Origin: G965279335 sp965279285
GTDB lineage: Bacteria > Pseudomonadota > Gammaproteobacteria > DSM-16500
DNA: 64,000 bases
Direction of reading: 5' to 3'
Assembly: GCA_965279285.1 (NCBI GenBank)
Contig: OZ257148.1
Location: 744,001 to 808,000, forward strand
A program made the position numbers and the translations under genes. Below the pieces are notes generated by a model. The model was not told where the DNA came from, did not search any database, and saw only the letters and a list, made by a program, of their open reading frames with translations. Shown here in pieces: positions 52,382-61,459 of this stretch. Position 1 is the first letter of the stretch, and each line of letters starts with the position of its first letter.

Positions 52382-52521
52382 GGCCAGAGAGTTTGGTGGG
52401 CACGCTGCGCTTTGCCCACCCTACATTTTATAATTTATTTTTGTCATTTTTTGATTCTAATGCTTTTGTAGGGTGGGCAAAGCGCAGCGTGCCCACCAAA
52501 CTCTAGCTGCTGAATACCTAC
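52382..52521. repeat. Type A palindromic element, copy 18
   Basis: Left ATTCAGCAG end lost (begins GGCCAGAGAGTTTGG); right end CTGCTGAATACCTAC. The 48-base loop is the reverse complement of the copy 16 loop and with it gives the longest A/T loop version. Between two co-oriented genes of the large-protein island. Confidence 0.85.
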
Positions 52522-52645
52522 CGTTTCTGTGTGGCTTTCGCTAATTATTTGATTTTCATAATAAATTCACCTAACCATGTTTGCATGCTACACTATATAA
52601 ATAGACATAAACGGCAACTATAGCCGATAAACGAGGAGCTATAAT

Positions 52646-55360
52646 ATGACATCAAGCTCAGCACCAATGAAAAACGATGGTCTTGATTCTAAGCTAAAAG
52701 CATTGCTTGATTTAGTACGCACAAAACTAACGATTGATGATGAGATTCAAGCTCATGATCTTCAAAACATTTCTCTTGAATTTGATGCCGATATTTTGTG
52801 TGATGCTATAACAACGCAGTGGAATAAATTAAATCCAGCACAGCAAGCAGTTTTAAAGGCGTCGATAAATGATTTTTTTGCTAAATTTTTGGATGGTGCT
52901 GCTTCGTTGGGTGTAAGAGCACAAACTTTGATAAAAGAAACACCTATTACTGATGGTTCAGATTCAGAAACTAGAATTCTTGGTGTTCTTGACGATCTTA
53001 AGCGTGATCTTGGGTACTTTACAGATAAAATATCCAGTGATTTTTTGTCTACAACAGCAATAGCTTTTGATGATTTAGCAACTGCTAATAAAATAATTCC
53101 AGCAGATAACCCATCTGTTGATAGTAAAAGCGCTAACATCCCATCAACACCAATTCCAATAATTTCTTCAGTAGCGTCAACAGCAAAAGATATTAAAATT
53201 GCGGACAAATTACCTTTAACTAATCCACTGAACGAGCATGATCATAATAGCCCTTGGCACTTAGCTAATTCTAAGCGAGGAAATTTTACTAATGGAGCTG
53301 ATGGTCAAGAAATCGGGTGGGATTTAGAAGATCAAAGGCAGATTCAAGGGGTGTTGGATATTTTTTGGGGAGCTTATACTACAGAGTTAGCTAAGCTGGT
53401 ACCCACATCTGGTAAAGAAAAGATACAAGAAGCATATGTAAAAATAGTTGCAGAGCTTAATTATTTTCAAGGCGCATTTTTGAATAGCATTAAGAGCGTA
53501 GCAAAAAAAAATACGTTGCTATCTGCTGTTGTGAGTAAAGATAGACCTCCACAAGATGCTAAGATAGAGTTGTCAGAAAGAAGAAAAAATGCAGTGAAAG
53601 CATTGAATTTGTCATGTTTTATGTGGATGAATAGCAATCCAAAAACAATAAAACGATTAGAGGAAATTTTCGCATCATTTTATGATGAAAAGAAAAATTT
53701 TAAAGTAACTTATTTTGATCAAGAAAACGAAGCTTTTGAAATAAAAAATCCAAGCTTTGCATTGTTGCATAAAGTTGAATGGATTTTAGCACAAGCAAAG
53801 GGTAGTAGAGATCCATTTAGTGTGACATTAAGCAAGGATGAGTTTTTGCAAGCTGTATATGACCTGGTGCGTAAGTTTTCACCGGTGCCAGCTTTGTTAA
53901 ATATGGATTTAAAATATCTTGAGCTTATGATTAATGAAATTATGGCTGTTCCAGAAAAAAGCAGAATCATTGAGCGCATTGAATCCTTTATTCTGCATTC
54001 TAAAAGAGATTTTGATGAGTTTAAACAGGGGAAAAAAGCTGAAGATAAGTTATATGGTGTCTTATCGTATGAGATAAATGGTACAGCAAAAAAACATATA
54101 GTATACAACAAATATGATGAAAAAAGAGCAAAAGAAGATGTTGTTGGGCAGTTTAAAAAGAATTTGCTTGAGCATGCGTATAAAGAGGCAATTAAGCGCA
54201 AAATATTGGTTGATGAAAAAAACGATAATCAAGCGGTTAAAGCTCTAGCTGGTCCTTATCATTTAGCAGTAGATAAGATTAGTCCAGTTATCAGGCAACT
54301 ACATAAACCGTTAAGTGATTTTAGTTTTTCTGATATTCAGGGATTAAGTAAAAAAACCGCGGAGGTTTATACAGCAATAGATGCAGAATTAAAGCAGCCA
54401 AATTTCCCTGTTTATTTTGTCAATAAAAAAATCATGTTGGATGCTAATGCTAAGAATCAGTCTAAAACTGACGAACAAAAACAAAATTATATTTTTGGCA
54501 TGGGTTTTTCTGGAATAAATATTTTTATTGATATTTTAGAGGAAAATGAAAAAAGCATTTTTGATGATCAAAAAAAATTAGCGACTAATGTCCGTCGATT
54601 AGCAAAAACATTTTTAGGCGTTCAGTCAGCTGACCTTCTCTCTTCGGTTAACCAGTATAGGAATGGTTTGGCAATACAATTAGTTAATGAGGCAGAGACA
54701 GCTGATCCAGTTATGTTGGTGGTTCGAGCCAACTCGTATCAGGTATTAGATAAGCTATTGCAAAATGCGCTTGCAGTATTAAATTATAAATCTGAAACGA
54801 AAGAGGGGCCTAATTTACTTAAAGTAGTAGCATTACAATACTTGGCTGCGATACTAAATGAAATTTGTATTAGACCGCCAGAAGATCCTGTCAAGACGAT
54901 TAGGGATATCATTGCGGTATTGAAAGCGATTAAGATAGATACGATTAATAAAATTGAAGCTAAAAGTACGTTTAAGTGGTTAGGTGCAAAAACCCGTTCA
55001 ACTTTTTTTGATTCTATGGATACAGCAATAAATGAAACCTTAACGGCAATGAATCATCCCCTGCTTGATTCGAAAAAAGGAAGCAGTGAAGCAACAGCTG
55101 GAGTGGCAGCACATCGTTTTCCAGCGACTGAAAAAGACATCGTGCCCGCAGTATTAGATCAAGAAAAACTTAAGCTAATAACAAGCTTAACACAGCCATA
55201 TCTTGACGCACTTAAGGTAAAAAATACGCAGACTTCTGCTCCGTCAGCAACAGCAGCATCACAATCAGGGCAGGATAAGAAAGACTCTGTTGGTGCACAA
55301 GCGGTTGTTGTAACGCCACCACCCTCTTCACCCCCTTCTTCTTTAAGCCCTAAGCGTTAG
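52646..55360 (+). CDS. Unknown 904-aa protein of the large-protein island
   Basis: No known family recognised. GAGGAG stands before the ATG. The protein is mostly helical and charged with a polar linker near 150-200 (PSVDSKSANIPSTPIPIISSV) and a low-complexity Ser/Pro/Ala tail after about 865 (TPPPSSPPSSLSPKR). One segment of interest is KNYIFGMGFSGINIFIDILEENEKSIFDD-like sequence in the middle third. No signal peptide, no membrane span, no FWSGQ motif, but the same style, orientation and C-terminal S/P-x-R ending as its two neighbours. A palindromic element separates it from them, so it is probably a separate transcription unit. Confidence 0.6.
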   Translation: MTSSSAPMKNDGLDSKLKALLDLVRTKLTIDDEIQAHDLQNISLEFDADILCDAITTQWNKLNPAQQAVLKASINDFFAKFLDGAASLGVRAQTLIKETPITDGSDSETRILGVLDDLKRDLGYFTDKISSDFLSTTAIAFDDLATANKIIPADNPSVDSKSANIPSTPIPIISSVASTAKDIKIADKLPLTNPLNEHDHNSPWHLANSKRGNFTNGADGQEIGWDLEDQRQIQGVLDIFWGAYTTELAKLVPTSGKEKIQEAYVKIVAELNYFQGAFLNSIKSVAKKNTLLSAVVSKDRPPQDAKIELSERRKNAVKALNLSCFMWMNSNPKTIKRLEEIFASFYDEKKNFKVTYFDQENEAFEIKNPSFALLHKVEWILAQAKGSRDPFSVTLSKDEFLQAVYDLVRKFSPVPALLNMDLKYLELMINEIMAVPEKSRIIERIESFILHSKRDFDEFKQGKKAEDKLYGVLSYEINGTAKKHIVYNKYDEKRAKEDVVGQFKKNLLEHAYKEAIKRKILVDEKNDNQAVKALAGPYHLAVDKISPVIRQLHKPLSDFSFSDIQGLSKKTAEVYTAIDAELKQPNFPVYFVNKKIMLDANAKNQSKTDEQKQNYIFGMGFSGINIFIDILEENEKSIFDDQKKLATNVRRLAKTFLGVQSADLLSSVNQYRNGLAIQLVNEAETADPVMLVVRANSYQVLDKLLQNALAVLNYKSETKEGPNLLKVVALQYLAAILNEICIRPPEDPVKTIRDIIAVLKAIKIDTINKIEAKSTFKWLGAKTRSTFFDSMDTAINETLTAMNHPLLDSKKGSSEATAGVAAHRFPATEKDIVPAVLDQEKLKLITSLTQPYLDALKVKNTQTSAPSATAASQSGQDKKDSVGAQAVVVTPPPSSPPSSLSPKR

Positions 55361-55401
55361 CAGTAAAACTGTCATACTGAATCATAAAATGCTCTCAAGA
55401 T

Positions 55402-55552
55402 GTGATTATTCAGCAGCCAGAGAGTTTGGTGGGCACGCTGCGCTTTGCCCACCCTACTAGATGTCAGCTAGAAGCACGCTGGCATGACAAGATTTCGTAG
55501 GGTGGGCAAAGCGCAGCGTGCCCACCAAACTCCCTGGCTGTTGAACAACTAC
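55402..55552. repeat. Type A palindromic element, copy 19
   Basis: Ends GTGATTATTCAGCAGCC / GGCTGTTGAACAACTAC, arms CCAGAGAGTTTGG / CCAAACTCCCTGG, loop with nested palindrome GATGTCAGCTAGAAGCACGC. Flanks CTCAAGAT and CTCAAGGC match at 6 of 8, a decayed target duplication. Confidence 0.87.
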
Positions 55553-55638
55553 CTCAAGGCGGAAACTTTCTCAGGCATTTTGTAACAAGAGAAAAAAATC
55601 GGTACAAAAATTTTTAATTATCCATTAAGGTTATTATC

Positions 55639-56751
55639 ATGTTTATCAAACCCCAAAACCCCTTACATTGGTTAGCTGCATTACATCTACCCAGCATCGG
55701 CCCGATTACTTTTCGGCGTTGGCTAAAATTATTTCCTAACATTACGGAATTATTTGCCGCGAGCGAAAGTGATTTGCAAGCCGTTGGATTTTCATCGAAA
55801 GAAATTCGAATATTAAAAAACCCTGATTGGTCTGCAGCTGAAAAAGATTTAAATTGGTTAGAAGCTTCCGCCTGCCATTTATTATCATTTCAAGACGCGC
55901 ATTATCCACCGTTGTTACGTGAAATTTATGCGGCGCCCTTATTACTTTTTGTCAAAGGTAATTTAGAGTTATTAGCAAAACCGCAAATTGCGATGGTCGG
56001 GTCCCGCACGCCAACAGTGATGGGTTGTGAAACTGCGGAGCAGTTTGCAGAACAGTTAGCAGCTCGAGGTTTAGTGATCACCAGCGGCATGGCATTAGGC
56101 ATTGATGCAGCAAGTCATCGTGGTGCTCTAACAATGGGTAGCACTATTGCTGTCATGGGTGCAGGATTGCAGCATATTTATCCTGTTTCCCATCGCAAAT
56201 TGGCTGAGCAAATAATAACGAATGGCGCTTGGGTTTCAGAATTCTCCCCATCCTTGTTGCCGCAACCACGTAATTTTCCGCTACGTAATCGTGTCATTAG
56301 TGGCTTAAGCATAGGTGTACTCGTCGTTGAAGCTGCTCTTCGAAGTGGATCATTGATTACTGCTCGAGATGCACTTGAGCAAGGTAGAGAAGTTTTTGCT
56401 ATTCCAGGCTCTATCCATAATCCACTTGCCAGAGGTTGCCATTATTTGTTAAAGCAGGGAGCTAAATTGGTTGAGACTGCTGATGATATTGTTGAGGAAT
56501 TAGGTGCATTGGCAAGTTTATTTTCACCGGTAGCGGATAAAAACATAATCTTGCCAAAAACTCACCAACTTGATGAAAAATCAGCTAAATTATTGGCTCA
56601 AATTGGTTTTGAAACAACCGCTGTTGACACAATAATTGTCCGGAGTGGATTGACGCCGAGCAAAGTTTCCTCCATTCTGTTATCTTTAGAATTAGAGGGT
56701 TACGTGCAGGCAACGCCCGGTGGGTATGTGTGTACTACGCAGAAACGATAG
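55639..56751 (+). CDS. dprA: DNA processing protein DprA (Smf)
   Basis: A 370-aa protein that loads RecA on incoming single-stranded DNA during natural transformation. The Rossmann core has IAMVGSRTPTVMG, VITSGMALGIDAASHRGAL, GAGLQHIYPVSHRKLA and PLRNRVISGLS, preceded by a SAM-like N-terminal domain and followed by a DprA winged-helix end (TVDTIIVRSGLTPSKVSSILLSLELEGYV). Full length. First gene of dprA-smg-topA. Suggests competence. Confidence 0.94.
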   Translation: MFIKPQNPLHWLAALHLPSIGPITFRRWLKLFPNITELFAASESDLQAVGFSSKEIRILKNPDWSAAEKDLNWLEASACHLLSFQDAHYPPLLREIYAAPLLLFVKGNLELLAKPQIAMVGSRTPTVMGCETAEQFAEQLAARGLVITSGMALGIDAASHRGALTMGSTIAVMGAGLQHIYPVSHRKLAEQIITNGAWVSEFSPSLLPQPRNFPLRNRVISGLSIGVLVVEAALRSGSLITARDALEQGREVFAIPGSIHNPLARGCHYLLKQGAKLVETADDIVEELGALASLFSPVADKNIILPKTHQLDEKSAKLLAQIGFETTAVDTIIVRSGLTPSKVSSILLSLELEGYVQATPGGYVCTTQKR

Positions 56752-56774
56752 CTATTTAGCATAAAGTGGGGACT

Positions 56775-57242
56775 ATGTTTGAGATTTTGATGTTTCTTTT
56801 TGAGAATTATATGAGCGGCAGTGTCATTATGTCGACTGACAGTGAAACCATAGTCACTGAATTAGAAAAAATGGGTTTTGATCGTTATGATGTCAGTCGA
56901 GCACTCGATTGGCTTGATGGATTAAATCAATATCAGCTCGCTTTTCAAACCGGTCCTAAATTGACTTCGCAAAGTTTACGTTATTATGTGCCCGAAGAGG
57001 TTGAGCGTTTAACCACCGAAGGGGTGGGGTTTCTTATGAATCTGGAGCATATCGGTATTATTGATGGTGTAACTCGTGAAGTCGTATTAGACCGTTTGCT
57101 AGTCTTGGATCCCCGAGAAATTGATTTAGGAAGAATAAAGTGGGTAGTATTAATGGCCTTATTTAATCAACCAGAAAAGAAAGCAGTTTTGTCTTTGCTG
57201 CAAGAGATGATTTTGGCTGATGCGTTTGATGTATTGCATTAA
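56775..57242 (+). CDS. smg: Smg family protein (DUF494)
   Basis: A 155-aa protein. MFEILMFLFENYM, FDRYDVSRALDWLDGL and RYYVPEEVERLTTEGVGFLMNLEHIGIID are family blocks; the C-terminal KWVVLMALFNQPEKKAVLSLLQEM completes it. The ATG at 56775 fits the family N-terminus better than the GTG three codons earlier. Function unclear; nearly always next to dprA and topA as here. Confidence 0.9.
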   Translation: MFEILMFLFENYMSGSVIMSTDSETIVTELEKMGFDRYDVSRALDWLDGLNQYQLAFQTGPKLTSQSLRYYVPEEVERLTTEGVGFLMNLEHIGIIDGVTREVVLDRLLVLDPREIDLGRIKWVVLMALFNQPEKKAVLSLLQEMILADAFDVLH

Positions 57243-57257
57243 GGAAAGTGTTTAACT

Positions 57258-59555
57258 ATGTCTAAAAATTTAGTTATTGTAGAGTCGCCCGCTAAAGCAA
57301 AAACGATTAAAAAATATTTAGGACCTGGCTTTGAAGTGTTGGCTTCATATGGCCACGTTCGTGATTTATTACCCAAAGAAGGCGCAGTGGATGTCGCGCA
57401 TAATTTTGCTATGCAGTATGAACCAATAGAAAAAAATGCCAAACATTTTGCGACGATATTAAGTGCAATGAAGAAAGCCGACGCTTTATATCTCGCAACC
57501 GATCCGGATCGTGAGGGTGAGGCAATTTCATGGCATGTGTATGAAATGTTATTGGAAAAAAAAGCCTTAAAAGAAAAACCAGTCCATCGTGTTGTATTTC
57601 ATGAAATTACCAAATCAGCGGTGCAAGTAGCGATAGACTCGCCACGCGCTATTTCAATGGACTTAGTGAATGCGCAACAAGCGCGACGTGCCTTAGATTA
57701 TTTAGTGGGTTTTAATTTATCACCTTTACTCTGGCGAAAAATTCGTCGAGGACTTTCTGCTGGACGAGTACAAAGCCCAGCTTTGCGTATGATAGTTGAG
57801 CGTGAAGATGAAATTGAAAAATTTATTTCGCAAGAATATTGGGATATTACCGCGCAAACAGAAGCACATGCCCAGCCTTTTACTGCTAAGCTTATTATTT
57901 ATAAAGGTGAAAAGTTAGAACAATTTACTTTAACGACTGAGGTTGATTCAGAAAAAGTTAAAGCGGCCTTACTTAAGGCAGCAAAAGGTAAGCTTTTAGT
58001 TACTAAAATTGAAAAGAAACAACGTAAGCGTAATCCAGCTGCGCCGTTTATTACTTCTACTTTGCAACAGGAAGCAGCACGTAAATTAGGTTTTACTGCG
58101 CAACGCACGATGCGTACTGCGCAGCAGTTATATGAAGGTATTGATATCGGTCATGGTGCTGTAGGTTTAATTTCTTATATGCGTACCGACTCGGTGAATT
58201 TAGCAACAGAAGCCATTGAAGAAATTCGACGTTTTATTGGCGAGCGTTATGGTAAAAATAATTTACCTGATGAAATTCGTATTTATAAAACCAAAGCTAA
58301 AAATGCGCAAGAAGCACATGAAGCGATTCGTCCTACCTCGGTGCTGCATACACCGGAGATGGTAAAAGAGCATCTTTCAGTAGAACAATTTAAATTATAC
58401 GATTTAATTTGGAAGCGTACCGTAGCATGTCAAATGACCCATGCAACAATTGATACGGTGACGGTCGATTTGCAATGTGGCAAAGATAATTATTTTCGTG
58501 CTAATGGATCGGTGTTGACGGATCCAGGTTTTATGCGCGTTTATCAAGAAGACAGTGATGATGGCAAAGCAGATAACGATGAAGATCGATTATTGCCACC
58601 TTTAAAAGAAGGTGAAAAAATTGATTTAAAAGAATTAACTTGCAACCAACATTTTACTGAGCCACCACCACGTTATTCTGAAGCAACATTAATTAAAACG
58701 TTGGAAGAATATGGTATAGGGCGTCCATCGACTTATGCATCGATTATTTCTACATTGCAAACGCGAGAGTATGTCACATTAGATGCAAAGCGTTTTCGAC
58801 CAACTGATATTGGTCGGATAGTGAGTAAGTTTCTTAATCAATATTTTACGCAATATGTTGATTATGATTTTACTGCTAAATTAGAAAATGAATTAGATGA
58901 TATTGCCTGCGGAGAAACGGAATGGGTTCCTTTATTGGAAGGATTTTGGCAGCCATTTAAGCATAAAGTAGATGAAATTTTAGAAACAGTGCAGCGTAAA
59001 GATGTGACTCAAGAGCAGCTTGAAGAGAATTGTCCTGAGTGTGGTAAGCCACTTGCAATTCGATTAGGTCGACATAGTCGATTTATTGGTTGTACAGCCT
59101 ACCCGGAGTGCAAATATACACGCAGTGTTGATGAAGATAAGACAGCAGCTGCTGCGGCGTCAGAAGCAATCGAAGGCCGCACTTGTCCGCTTTGTAGTGG
59201 TGCTTTAGTTTATAAGGTAGGTCGCTATGGCAAGTTTATTGGTTGCAGTAGCTATCCGAATTGTAAGCATATCGAATCATTAAATAAGCCAGCTGATACC
59301 GGTGTTGACTGTCCTGAGTGTAATCAAGGCAAAATAATGAAGCGTAAGTCACGGAATGGGAAAATCTTTTTTTCTTGTGGCCGCTATCCGGACTGCAAAT
59401 ATGCTATTTGGAATGAGCCAGTGGCAAAAGCTTGCCCTAAATGCGCATGGCCGTTGTTGATGACTAAAACGACTAAAAAACGGGGCACAGAGTTGGTTTG
59501 TCCTAAAAAACCATGTGATTATACTGAGCAAGTGGAAGATAAGTCAGAGGGGTAG
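57258..59555 (+). CDS. topA: DNA topoisomerase I
   Basis: A 765-aa type IA topoisomerase that relaxes negative supercoils. Toprim domain at the N-terminus (LVIVESPAKAKTIKKYLG, ATDPDREGEAISWH), the catalytic Tyr in GLISYMRTDS, and four C-terminal Cys4 zinc ribbons (CPECGKP...CTAYPEC; CPLCSGA...CSSYPNC; CPECNQG...CGRYPDC; CPKCAWP...CPKKPC). Starts 15 bases after smg. Confidence 0.97.
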   Translation: MSKNLVIVESPAKAKTIKKYLGPGFEVLASYGHVRDLLPKEGAVDVAHNFAMQYEPIEKNAKHFATILSAMKKADALYLATDPDREGEAISWHVYEMLLEKKALKEKPVHRVVFHEITKSAVQVAIDSPRAISMDLVNAQQARRALDYLVGFNLSPLLWRKIRRGLSAGRVQSPALRMIVEREDEIEKFISQEYWDITAQTEAHAQPFTAKLIIYKGEKLEQFTLTTEVDSEKVKAALLKAAKGKLLVTKIEKKQRKRNPAAPFITSTLQQEAARKLGFTAQRTMRTAQQLYEGIDIGHGAVGLISYMRTDSVNLATEAIEEIRRFIGERYGKNNLPDEIRIYKTKAKNAQEAHEAIRPTSVLHTPEMVKEHLSVEQFKLYDLIWKRTVACQMTHATIDTVTVDLQCGKDNYFRANGSVLTDPGFMRVYQEDSDDGKADNDEDRLLPPLKEGEKIDLKELTCNQHFTEPPPRYSEATLIKTLEEYGIGRPSTYASIISTLQTREYVTLDAKRFRPTDIGRIVSKFLNQYFTQYVDYDFTAKLENELDDIACGETEWVPLLEGFWQPFKHKVDEILETVQRKDVTQEQLEENCPECGKPLAIRLGRHSRFIGCTAYPECKYTRSVDEDKTAAAAASEAIEGRTCPLCSGALVYKVGRYGKFIGCSSYPNCKHIESLNKPADTGVDCPECNQGKIMKRKSRNGKIFFSCGRYPDCKYAIWNEPVAKACPKCAWPLLMTKTTKKRGTELVCPKKPCDYTEQVEDKSEG

Positions 59556-59607
59556 TCATTATGCTTCTACCCCCGAAGTATTACCACTACACCCCCTGCG
59601 GGTTTTT
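59549..59607 (+). terminator. Hairpin region after topA
   Basis: GGGGTAG and CTACCCC (59549-59573) form a 7-bp stem spanning the topA stop; a second small stem ACCC/GGGT at 59591-59603 is followed by TTTTT. The second resembles a weak intrinsic terminator. Confidence 0.4.
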
Positions 59608-59706
59608 CTGAATAGATTTTCATGCTGATTATATGCCATTCTTTATTGCAACTTCGCTAAGACCAGCGATAATAGCCTCCTTCATAAGTTAATAAAGAAA
59701 AATATA

Positions 59707-61458
59707 ATGAGTAAACAGTATATTGAACAATTGATCCAATCCGCTATTGCGACGCTAAAAAGTGCCGGCCAAATTTTAGTAGAATTGCCACGTATTCAAA
59801 TTGACCCGACAAAAGATAAACAGCATGGAGATTATGCTTGTAATATTGCTTTGGTTTTAGCTAAACAAAGTGGGCATAAGCCGCGCGAGCTTGCTAATTT
59901 AATTGTGCAGGCATTACCCGCCTCTAATAATATCGCTAAGGTAGAGATTGCTGGTCCAGGGTTTATTAATTTCTTTTTGTCATCGAATGCACTCTACAGC
60001 GTTATTGCCGATATCTTAAAAGCGGGAAAAAATTATGGTCGAGCCAATATAGGGCAAGGTAAAAAAGTATTAGTGGAGTTTGTTTCTTCTAATCCAACCG
60101 GGCCATTGCATGTGGGTCATGGGCGTCATGCTGCCTATGGAGCGATAGTTAGTGATTTATTAGAAGCGGTTGGTTATCAAGTGCATCGTGAATATTATGT
60201 TAATGATGCTGGCCGACAAATGAATATTTTAACAGTCAGTGCTTGGTTGCGTTATTTGCAATTAGAGGGTGAGACACCGGTTTTTCCCGCCAATGGTTAT
60301 CAAGGTCAATATATTGTTGCAATAGCTCAGGCTATTCAAGCGCAGTATGGACATCAATTAGTGCGCGCCAGCAGTGATGTTTTTGCTAATTTGCCAGCAG
60401 ATGAACCCTTGGGTGGTGATAAAGATATTTATATTGATGCTTTAATTGCTAGAGCAATGATTTTTCTAGGTGAAGAGCATTATTATGCTGTATTACGTCT
60501 TACTTTAGACGCTATTTTAGCTGATATACGCAGCGATTTAGCTGAATTTGGCGTGCACTATGCCGAGTGGTTTTCAGAGCGAGAATTCATTGAGACAGGC
60601 GCTGTCCAACATGTTATTGCAACATTAGAAGCAAAGGGTTTGGTGTATCAACAAGAGGGCGCTACTTGGTTTCGTTCGACACAATTGGGTGATGACAAAG
60701 ATCGTGTGTTGTTACGAGCAAATGGGCAAGCGACTTATTTTGTTAACGATTTAGCCTATCATGTGAATAAATTTGAACGTGGTTTTGATTTTATTTTAGA
60801 TATTTTTGGTTCAGATCATCATGGTTATGTTCCGCGCATGAAAGCAGGATTAGAAGCGTGTGGTATTCCTAAGGATAAATTAACGTATTTATTTTTACAG
60901 TTTGTTTCACTCTATCGTGGCGGACAGCAGCTATCGATGTCTACTCGTAGTGGTTCATTTGTTACTTTGCGTGAGTTACGCGAAGAAGTGGGTAATGATG
61001 CGGCGCGATTTTTTTATGTCATGCGCAAAGGTGAGCAGCACGTTGATTTTGATTTAGACTTAGCAAAATCGCAAACGAATGAAAACCCGGTTTTTTATAT
61101 CCAATATGCTCATGCTAGAGTATCCAGCGTGTTGAGACAGTTAGCTGAAAAACACTGGACTTATGAGCAATCAAATCATGTGGCACAGCTGACTGAGCCG
61201 CATGAGCTGGAGCTATTAAGTACTTTATCCCGTTATTCTGATATCATTGTGAGTGCAGCAAGTCAGTATGAGCCACATATTTTAACGAATTATTTACGTG
61301 AATTAGCGACGCAGTTTCATTCGTATTATAATTCGCATCAATTTTTGGTTGAAAATAAAGAGTTGCGTAATGCTCGTTTGACATTGATTGTTGCCACACA
61401 GCAAGTGTTGGCAAATGGATTAATTTTGCTAGGTGTTTCGGCACCTCAAAGTATGTGA
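59707..61458 (+). CDS. argS: Arginyl-tRNA synthetase
   Basis: A 583-aa class I synthetase. N-terminal ArgRS additional domain (DPTKDKQHGDYACNIALVLAKQSG), HIGH-type motif in SSNPTGPLHVGHGRHAAYG, FGSDHHGYVPRMKAGLEA, the KMSKS-equivalent QQLSMSTRSGSFVTL, and the helical anticodon domain at the C-terminus. Full length. Directly followed by the SPOR protein gene. Confidence 0.97.
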   Translation: MSKQYIEQLIQSAIATLKSAGQILVELPRIQIDPTKDKQHGDYACNIALVLAKQSGHKPRELANLIVQALPASNNIAKVEIAGPGFINFFLSSNALYSVIADILKAGKNYGRANIGQGKKVLVEFVSSNPTGPLHVGHGRHAAYGAIVSDLLEAVGYQVHREYYVNDAGRQMNILTVSAWLRYLQLEGETPVFPANGYQGQYIVAIAQAIQAQYGHQLVRASSDVFANLPADEPLGGDKDIYIDALIARAMIFLGEEHYYAVLRLTLDAILADIRSDLAEFGVHYAEWFSEREFIETGAVQHVIATLEAKGLVYQQEGATWFRSTQLGDDKDRVLLRANGQATYFVNDLAYHVNKFERGFDFILDIFGSDHHGYVPRMKAGLEACGIPKDKLTYLFLQFVSLYRGGQQLSMSTRSGSFVTLRELREEVGNDAARFFYVMRKGEQHVDFDLDLAKSQTNENPVFYIQYAHARVSSVLRQLAEKHWTYEQSNHVAQLTEPHELELLSTLSRYSDIIVSAASQYEPHILTNYLRELATQFHSYYNSHQFLVENKELRNARLTLIVATQQVLANGLILLGVSAPQSM

Positions 61459-61459
61459 T

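Noticed and set aside
3079..55552. CRISPR-like reading of the regularly recurring repeats
   Set aside because: Copies are kilobases apart with genes between them, not 30-40 base spacers.
3079..55552. Classical REP/RAYT interpretation of the elements
   Set aside because: The inner GGTGGGCACGCTGCGC arms resemble REP-like repeats of other bacteria, but the long defined ends and 8-bp target duplications fit a two-ended transposon better.
59561..59610. tRNA-like look of the reverse strand after topA (GTGTAGTGGTAATAC)
   Set aside because: No acceptor, anticodon or T-arm can be completed; better explained as hairpins around the topA end.
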